Shown here: in pieces, positions 59,122-64,000 of the stretch
Position numbering within the stretch: the first letter of the stretch is position 1
How the letters are laid out: each line of letters starts with the position of its first letter
From: Hebobacterum sp964559435
GTDB taxonomy: Bacteria > Armatimonadota > Hebobacteria > Hebobacterales > Hebobacteraceae
NCBI GenBank assembly: GCA_964559435.1
Contig: CAZLHI010000008.1
Coordinates: 1-64,000, forward strand
Reading direction: 5' to 3'
Length of the DNA: 64,000 nucleotides
Position numbers and translations under genes: made by a program
The notes under the pieces: model-generated
What the model saw: the letters and a program-made list of their open reading frames with translations, nothing else
What the model was told of the DNA's origin: nothing
Databases searched by the model: none

Positions 59122-60501
59122 CTAGTCCGCAGGCCTGATCTCCGGCGCGGCCTCTCCGGCCTCCACCATCCGGCGCTTCAGCGTCGCGGCCAGCTCCGCG
59201 CGCACGTCCCGGTAGGCCGGGTCTGCCACCAGGTTCTGCCGCTCGTGCGGGTCCGCCTCCAGATCGTAGAGGAAGTCCTCCACATAGAGCTCGCTGTCGC
59301 GGAATCCCGGATGCCCCGCGCCGCCCGGTGCCCGCACCGAGTACTTCCACTTCTTCGTCCTGACGGCGCGGCCGCAGTGGCTCTCGCTGATCTGCGCGAA
59401 CACCTCCTCCGGCCAGTCGGTCGCGGTCCCTTCGACAAGCTCCTGCAGCGACCGGCCGCTCATCTGGGCCGGTGGACTCATGCCGCCGGCCCGAAGAACT
59501 GTCGGAGGCAGATCGATCAGACTCACCAACTCCGTGACGACGCTCCCGCCTGTGAACCCTGGCCCGTGGACGAGCAGCGGGATGCGGAGGCAGCTGTCGT
59601 GACAGGAGCGCTTGTACTCCGCGTTCCGGGTGCGGAAATGGCAGCCGTGGTCGCTCGTGTAGACAAGTAACGTGTTCTCCCACAGCCCGAGCCGCTCCAG
59701 CTCCGAACGAACGCGGCCGACGTTCTCGTCCAAGCTGTAGCAGCACCCCAGGTAGTCCGGGTACTCCTCGCGCCAGTCGCCTTCGGTGTCCGTTAGGTCG
59801 CCCGGAACAACGAAGTTCTTGAATCGCTGCTTCGAGCCGCGCGGCCCCTCGAAGTGGTTGTGGTCGTTCTGGTGGTGGGGTTCGAGGTAGGAGACGAAGA
59901 GGAAGAACGGTCGGTCGCCAGTCCTGGTCCGTAGATACTCGAGGGCCCAGTCGGTCTGCGCATCCACGCGATACCGGTCAGGCGGAAACTCGCGGGTGTT
60001 CCCGTCCCCATCGAACATGTGGCCGTCGTAGCTATGGGACGTGTACTCCAGCACGTCGGAGGCGAGCCAGAAGTCCCTGTAACCTCCCCGCCGCGCAGGC
60101 GGCACCGGGCTCGTCGTGCAGTCGAACGGCGGGCGCTCCAGGTGCGCCCCGCCGTCTGATCCTAGGTGCCACTTGCCGATGTAGCCGACCTCGTACCCGG
60201 CCTTGGAGAGCCAGTGCGCCAGCGTCCTCTCTCCCGGCGGCAGCGCGATCCCGTTGCGATAGCACCCCACCTCGGTCGCGAACTTCCCGGTCTGCAGACA
60301 GACTCGCGCCGGCCCGCAGACGGGCTGACACGTGAAGGTGTTCTCGAAAAGCACCCCTTCCCGCGCCAGCCGGTCGAGGTTCGGCGTTACCTCGAGCGGC
60401 TGGCCATAGCACCCCAGCGTGTCCCAGCGCTGCTGGTCGCTGAAGAGAAACACCATGTTGGGTTTATCGGCCGCCTTGCCGTCATCCGTGTCAGGGCACA
60501 T
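59122..60501 (-). CDS. Sulfatase (formylglycine-dependent), cytoplasmic
   Basis: AAGGAGCG precedes ATG 60501. The 459-residue protein has PNMVFLFSDQQRWDTLGCYG (metal Asp pair region), and CQPVCGPARVCLQTGK with Cys62 in the Cys-x-Pro/Ala-x-Arg motif that becomes formylglycine. GYIGKWHLG (Lys and His) and TLLVYTSDHGCHF (Asp-His ligands) complete the site. No signal peptide is visible, so it works inside the cell on sulfated oligosaccharides or sugars already imported. No anaerobic sulfatase-maturating enzyme is in the window. It is tail-to-tail with GH51, so both could act on the same plant or algal polymer. Confidence 0.88.
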   Translation of the reverse strand: MCPDTDDGKAADKPNMVFLFSDQQRWDTLGCYGQPLEVTPNLDRLAREGVLFENTFTCQPVCGPARVCLQTGKFATEVGCYRNGIALPPGERTLAHWLSKAGYEVGYIGKWHLGSDGGAHLERPPFDCTTSPVPPARRGGYRDFWLASDVLEYTSHSYDGHMFDGDGNTREFPPDRYRVDAQTDWALEYLRTRTGDRPFFLFVSYLEPHHQNDHNHFEGPRGSKQRFKNFVVPGDLTDTEGDWREEYPDYLGCCYSLDENVGRVRSELERLGLWENTLLVYTSDHGCHFRTRNAEYKRSCHDSCLRIPLLVHGPGFTGGSVVTELVSLIDLPPTVLRAGGMSPPAQMSGRSLQELVEGTATDWPEEVFAQISESHCGRAVRTKKWKYSVRAPGGAGHPGFRDSELYVEDFLYDLEADPHERQNLVADPAYRDVRAELAATLKRRMVEAGEAAPEIRPAD

Positions 60502-60548
60502 CTTCTCGCTCCTTAATCGCGATGAGACTCTCGCCCGTGGCAGGCGGC

Positions 60549-61532
60549 CTATCCGCCGGCCAGCTTCCGCACGCGCTCCTCTACTTCGTTAACCGGGTGG
60601 GCCAGGGCCGCCTGCTTGAGCCGCGTGAAGACCGGGTAGCCAGCGGCCTGCTCCACCTCCCATTCCCTGGCGAAGCTGCCGTCCTTGATCTCCTCCAGCG
60701 CGGCCTCCATGCACAGTCGCGTCTCGGGCGGCAGTGCGCTTTCCATGTGCGTGAGCGTGCCGTACTGGCTGGTGGGCGAATGGAAGTCCATCTGGCGGAA
60801 GATGCCGACGTCGGCCATCTGCGCCAGCACCTCAGCCGCCTCCTTCGAGCCCCAAAGCTCCATCAACACCGCCTCTGGCTGGTAGCCGCGCGCAGTCAAG
60901 AATTCGTATGAGCCAACGAGCACGCGGAACGTCGCCGGCCAGACGAAGTGCTCGCTGAAGTGGTCGAGCTCCGTCTCTTCCGCAAACGTGCTCTCGATCG
61001 CGCCGTTCCGAGTGCAGCCGATCGCCCGCGCGAGGCCCAGCGTCTTCGGCCAGGCCTGTCCCGAACCGTCTTGGTGCACGGCGACGAAGGCGGGTACTCC
61101 CTTCCCCGCGACGTAGGCGGCTCTCACTCCGACTCCGATCATTCGCGGCGCGATCATGATGACGTCCGTGTCCGGCGGTGGGGCAATGAGACCGTAGTGG
61201 ACGTTGTACCCGTGAGCGAAATCCAGCACCTTTCCTGGCTTCAGGTGCGGCAGTATCTCCTTCCGGTACACCGGCTGCTGCACCTCATCCGGGATGAGCA
61301 GGCAGATGATGTCTCCCTTGTCCGCTGCCTCGGAGACCGACATCGTCGCGAAGCCGTCTTGCTTCGCCTGATCCTGCGTCGCGTCGGGCACGCCCCCCAC
61401 GATCACATCCAGGCCGCTGTCACGAGTATTCAGAGCATGAGCCCGGCCCTGGTTCCCGTATCCGATAATCGCAACCGTCTTCCCCTTCAGCAGACGAGCG
61501 TCCGCGTCTTTGTCGTAGTAGATGGTCGCCAT
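60549..61532 (-). CDS. Ketol-acid reductoisomerase-like protein with altered active site
   Basis: GGAGG precedes ATG 61532. The 327-residue protein has the IlvC fold (AIIGYGNQGRAHALNTRDSG, VLDFAHGYNVHYG with the His, TFAEETELDHFSEHF with Asp190 and Glu194). Compared with class I IlvC, the catalytic Lys (APK) is Arg130. The second metal Glu near 230 is Ser229. The NADPH loop (usually GLRxGS) is GGVPDATQ, with an Asp that suggests NADH. Complete isomerase activity is doubtful. It may be a dehydrogenase for another 2-oxo or 3-hydroxy acid. It stands alone, away from ilvBHD genes. Confidence 0.75.
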   Translation of the reverse strand: MATIYYDKDADARLLKGKTVAIIGYGNQGRAHALNTRDSGLDVIVGGVPDATQDQAKQDGFATMSVSEAADKGDIICLLIPDEVQQPVYRKEILPHLKPGKVLDFAHGYNVHYGLIAPPPDTDVIMIAPRMIGVGVRAAYVAGKGVPAFVAVHQDGSGQAWPKTLGLARAIGCTRNGAIESTFAEETELDHFSEHFVWPATFRVLVGSYEFLTARGYQPEAVLMELWGSKEAAEVLAQMADVGIFRQMDFHSPTSQYGTLTHMESALPPETRLCMEAALEEIKDGSFAREWEVEQAAGYPVFTRLKQAALAHPVNEVEERVRKLAGG

Positions 61533-61744
61533 TCACGCCTCCAGAAGCTGCCTTCGTCCAGCCCTTCGACACCGCCGAGCCGCCGTCCTATGGGCCGGAA
61601 GTTGACCTGAGCCGAGGTTGGCGGGCACAGAGACAGAAGAAAGGCCAACCGAATGAGGCCAAGCGCGCCCGGCCTAACGGGAAGTCTGGCAAGGTGCCGC
61701 CCATTTGGCACAGCTAGCTCCTGCTGACCGGAGGCCATCCGACC

Positions 61745-62788
61745 ATGACGGCTCAACGACTTGAAGAGATCCTTGGGGGCTTCGGACGAGCGGCCGTCGC
61801 CGTCCTGGGTGACTTCTTCCTCGACCAGTACCTCGAGATCGATCCGCACCTCGACGAGAGATCGCTGGAAACCGGCCTCACCGCGCGGCAGGTCGTGTCC
61901 GTGCGCTGCCAGCCGGGCGGCGCGGGAAACGTCGCGGCGAACCTGTGCGCGCTCGGCGTCGGGCGGGTGTTGTGTCTCGGCCTCATCGGGGATGACGGCG
62001 AGGGCTTCGAACTCGTGAGAGCTCTCCGCCAATTGGGGGCGGACACCGAGGGGCTTGCTGCGACTCCCGACCGCGTCACACCCACCTACCGCAAGCCCGT
62101 CGTGCGTACGCCGGACGGTAAGCTGCGGGAGTCGGAACGCCTGGACAGCAAGAACCGGGAGCCGATGCCACAAGAGCTGGAAGAAGTGCTGCTGACGCAA
62201 CTGCGCGAGGCCGCGGGGCGCGTCGACGCCGTCATCATCCAGGACCAAGTGCAGGAGCCAGACTGCGGTGTGATAACAACGCGAGTGCGCCGAGCTCTTG
62301 CCGAGCTTGCCGAGCAGCACGAGCGCGTGGTCTGGCTTGCGGACTCCCGGACTCGGGCCGCTGAGTTCTGGAACGTCATGCTCAAGTCCAACCGCGAGGA
62401 AGCCTGCGCGGCCGTTCATCCAGGCTCGCCCGCGCACGATCCTGAGGGCGCGGTCGCCTGCGCGCAGAGCCTATGTCAGCGGACAGGCGCACCGGTCTTC
62501 ATGACTCTGGGGGAGCACGGAATGGCCGTGGCCGCGGCCGATCGGGTCCGGCGCGTTCCGACGGTTCAGCTCTCGGGGGAGATTGACATCGTCGGAGCGG
62601 GCGACAGCGCGGCCGCAGGCATCGCATCCGCGCTGAGTGCGGGTGCGACTCTGGCCGAGGCCGCCGTGGTCGGCAACATCGTCGCCTCGATCACGGTCCA
62701 GCAGCTCGGGACGACAGGCACGGCCACCCAGCAGCAAGTGATGGTGCGATTCTCCGAGCATCAGCACATCTGGCGGGACATCTCCTAG
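61745..62788 (+). CDS. PfkB-family carbohydrate kinase (RfaE N-domain-like)
   Basis: GGAGG precedes ATG 61745. The 347-residue ribokinase-like protein has AAVAVLGDFFLDQYLEI and QPGGAGNVAANLCALG (sugar-binding Gly-Gly), as in the heptose kinase HldE N-domain. DIVGAGDSAAAGIASAL carries the catalytic Asp of the GAGD anion hole. Heptose-7-phosphate kinase has the same size (about 320). No nucleotidyltransferase part follows, so it is a separate kinase. It could act on heptose phosphate or another sugar. It overlaps the Nudix gene tail to tail by four bases. Confidence 0.82.
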   Translation: MTAQRLEEILGGFGRAAVAVLGDFFLDQYLEIDPHLDERSLETGLTARQVVSVRCQPGGAGNVAANLCALGVGRVLCLGLIGDDGEGFELVRALRQLGADTEGLAATPDRVTPTYRKPVVRTPDGKLRESERLDSKNREPMPQELEEVLLTQLREAAGRVDAVIIQDQVQEPDCGVITTRVRRALAELAEQHERVVWLADSRTRAAEFWNVMLKSNREEACAAVHPGSPAHDPEGAVACAQSLCQRTGAPVFMTLGEHGMAVAAADRVRRVPTVQLSGEIDIVGAGDSAAAGIASALSAGATLAEAAVVGNIVASITVQQLGTTGTATQQQVMVRFSEHQHIWRDIS

Positions 62789-63288
62789 TCGCGGAGGCGG
62801 CTGCGGAGCAGCTCCAGCGCCTCTCGCTCCCAGCTGAAGGCGATCTTCTCGGGCAGGTCATCCAGCGGGAACCAGCGCAGTGTGACGGCGTCGCTGCCCG
62901 CCTTCTCCTCGCCACCGGCCGCCTGCGCCAGGTAGCAGATGTTGAGCGTGTAGTAATCCTCCTCCCCATACCGATCCGTCCAGAAGCCGAGCACCTCCAT
63001 CGGCACCACTGCCAGCCCCGTCTCCTCGAGCATCTCCCGCCGCGCCGCCTCCGCCGGATGCTCGTCCCAGTTGAGGAACCCGCCCGGAATGTCCCAATAG
63101 CCCTTGAATGGCTCGACCGCCCGCTGCACCAGCAGCACCTGCCGACCCCTGAGCACCAGCACCCCAACGCAGGGCCGCGGGTTGTTGTAGTGAACGAAGC
63201 GGCACTTGGGGCAGGCCTGGAGGCATCGTTCGTCCATCTTCCGCGCCTCTAGCTGCTCGCCACACTCCGGGCAGAACCTGTAAGCCAT
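62785..63288 (-). CDS. Nudix hydrolase with N-terminal zinc ribbon (NudC-like)
   Basis: ATG 63288 has GGGAGGAG about eight bases upstream. The frame extends upstream to 63630, but that part overlaps the endonuclease V gene and is not homologous. The 167-residue protein has a zinc ribbon (CPECGEQL and CPKC near residues 6-31). The Nudix box GGFLNWDEHPAEAARREMLEETG shows the G-x5-E-x7-REUxEExGU pattern in full. NudC-type enzymes remove NAD or nucleotide-sugar caps. ADP-ribose pyrophosphatase is the other option. Confidence 0.86.
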   Translation of the reverse strand: MAYRFCPECGEQLEARKMDERCLQACPKCRFVHYNNPRPCVGVLVLRGRQVLLVQRAVEPFKGYWDIPGGFLNWDEHPAEAARREMLEETGLAVVPMEVLGFWTDRYGEEDYYTLNICYLAQAAGGEEKAGSDAVTLRWFPLDDLPEKIAFSWEREALELLRSRLRD

Positions 63289-63391
63289 CCACACACTCCT
63301 CCCCCGGGCCTGTGCGTCTCCCATTCCGCCGCCGCCATACCCCTCCTTCCCACCATGACCGCAACGCGTGGTAGCATGTACGGAGCGAACC

Positions 63392-64000
63392 ATGCACTGG
63401 CGGAAGCTCCACCACTGGGACGTCACGCCCGAGGAGGCCGAGCGAATCCAGCTATCGCTGGCGAGCCGAGTCCAACACTCGCTTGACAACGCCTCACCGA
63501 TTCGACCGGCGACCGTCGCCGGCGCCGTCGTGTCGGCGGAGGCCGCTGCCGTTGTTGTCCTCCGCACGTCCGACCTCGAGCTAGTGGAGGGCAGGAGAAT
63601 CGAGCTCCCGGGCCCGTCTTCCGGCCGCATGCGTTATCGGCCCGGGCTCATGGCGTTCGCGTACGGCCCGGCCTTGCTGCAGGCATTCGATCTCGTCGAA
63701 TCACCCGTCGATGTCGTCATGTTCAGAGCCCACGGCATCGCCCATCCACGGCGCCTCGGCCTGGCCGCCCACCTCGGGCTGCTGCTGGAGACGGCCTCCC
63801 TCGGGTGCGCCGACAAGCTCCTCTGCGGCCGCCACGCGGCACCCGGTGCGGACCGTGGAGACTGGACTGAAGTGACAGACGGATCTGAGATGATCGGCGC
63901 CTGTGTCCGCACCCGGCGCGGCACCCGGCCGCTGATCGTTTCCCCGGGTTACGCCCTCGGCCTGCGCAACGCGGTCGAGGTCGTGCTCTCGACCAGCCGC
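63392..64000 (+). CDS. Endonuclease V homologue lacking catalytic residues (partial, 3' end outside)
   Basis: ATG 63392 opens a frame that runs to the window end without a stop (203 codons). It follows the endonuclease V fold: RYRPGLMAFAYGPALLQAF, FRAHGIAHPRRLGLAAHLG, RTRRGTRPLIVSPG. Compared with Thermotoga maritima EndoV, the three acidic ligands are replaced: Asp43 by Val46 (VAGAV), Glu89 by Tyr91 (FAYGP), Asp110 by Arg112 (MFRAHG). Lys139 is replaced by Asp141 (GCADK). It therefore cannot cut DNA by the known mechanism. The AHPR and SPG landmarks remain. It may bind deoxyinosine or another structure, or be decaying. Confidence 0.72.
   Translation, partial: MHWRKLHHWDVTPEEAERIQLSLASRVQHSLDNASPIRPATVAGAVVSAEAAAVVVLRTSDLELVEGRRIELPGPSSGRMRYRPGLMAFAYGPALLQAFDLVESPVDVVMFRAHGIAHPRRLGLAAHLGLLLETASLGCADKLLCGRHAAPGADRGDWTEVTDGSEMIGACVRTRRGTRPLIVSPGYALGLRNAVEVVLSTSR

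Noticed and set aside
1..64000. CRISPR array, prophage or integrated element
   Set aside because: No regularly spaced repeats, phage structural genes or paired attachment sites were seen. The single recombinase end at position 1 fits a housekeeping Xer protein.

Overview
The window is a 64 kb piece of a GC-rich bacterial chromosome, most likely from an uncultured lineage. Gene content points to an anaerobic or microaerobic heterotroph that degrades carbohydrate. It has GH57 and GH51 glycosidases, a formylglycine-type sulfatase, several TIM-barrel sugar isomerases and Gfo/Idh/MocA-type dehydrogenases. It also has a membrane-bound [NiFe] hydrogenase, rubrerythrin and a non-pyrrolysine MttB homologue. 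Two long membrane proteins of the DUF6785/DUF6784 type and many small sugar-enzyme paralogues recall Armatimonadota-like or Planctomycetes-like genomes. The phylum cannot be fixed from the sequence alone. No rRNA, tRNA or CRISPR array was recognised.

Layout. 1-4.0 kb: the 3' end of a XerC/D-type recombinase, a secreted alpha-solenoid protein plus secreted beta-propeller pair, and an MFS remnant. 4-15.5 kb: sugar metabolism (two isomerase-like TIM barrels, an epimerase, alkaline phosphatase, isocitrate dehydrogenase, a DUF362 protein, an enolase-superfamily enzyme, a GH57 amylase/glucanotransferase and a glycosidase-like protein). 15.7-19.6 kb: two adjacent secreted genes broken by frameshifts and in-frame stops. 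19.8-22.1 kb: a divergent pair made of a catalytically disarmed phosphohexomutase homologue and a ribbon-helix-helix protein. 22.6-28.4 kb: dehydrogenases, thioredoxin, a VOC protein, a DUF6785 membrane protein and an RraA-like protein.

28.5-44.5 kb is the centrepiece: about 14 minus-strand genes that read as one transcription unit. They encode a formate-dehydrogenase-like protein without its Mo-ligand Cys/Sec, an iron-sulfur plus flavin diaphorase pair (HydB/HydG type), a maturation protease, a complete Hyf-type proton-pumping [NiFe] hydrogenase (three antiporter-like subunits, HyfC, HyfE, HyfG, HyfH, HyfI), and a response regulator with a histidine kinase. A promoter with two adjacent dyads, one resembling a CRP/FNR site, lies upstream of the first gene. 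The natural reading is that electrons from NAD(P)H or ferredoxin enter through the diaphorase and reach the hydrogenase, coupled to ion translocation.

44.9-64 kb: a glycosidase fragment, an MttB homologue with a second DUF6785 protein, a frameshifted secreted protein, a three-gene GT-C membrane cluster, rubrerythrin with a cyclophilin-like and an aldo/keto reductase gene, GH51, sulfatase, a divergent IlvC homologue, a PfkB kinase, a NudC-like Nudix protein, and a partial endonuclease V homologue that lacks all its catalytic acids. A recurring theme is enzyme folds that keep the scaffold and lose active-site residues (19.8, 42.5, 60.5 and 63.4 kb).
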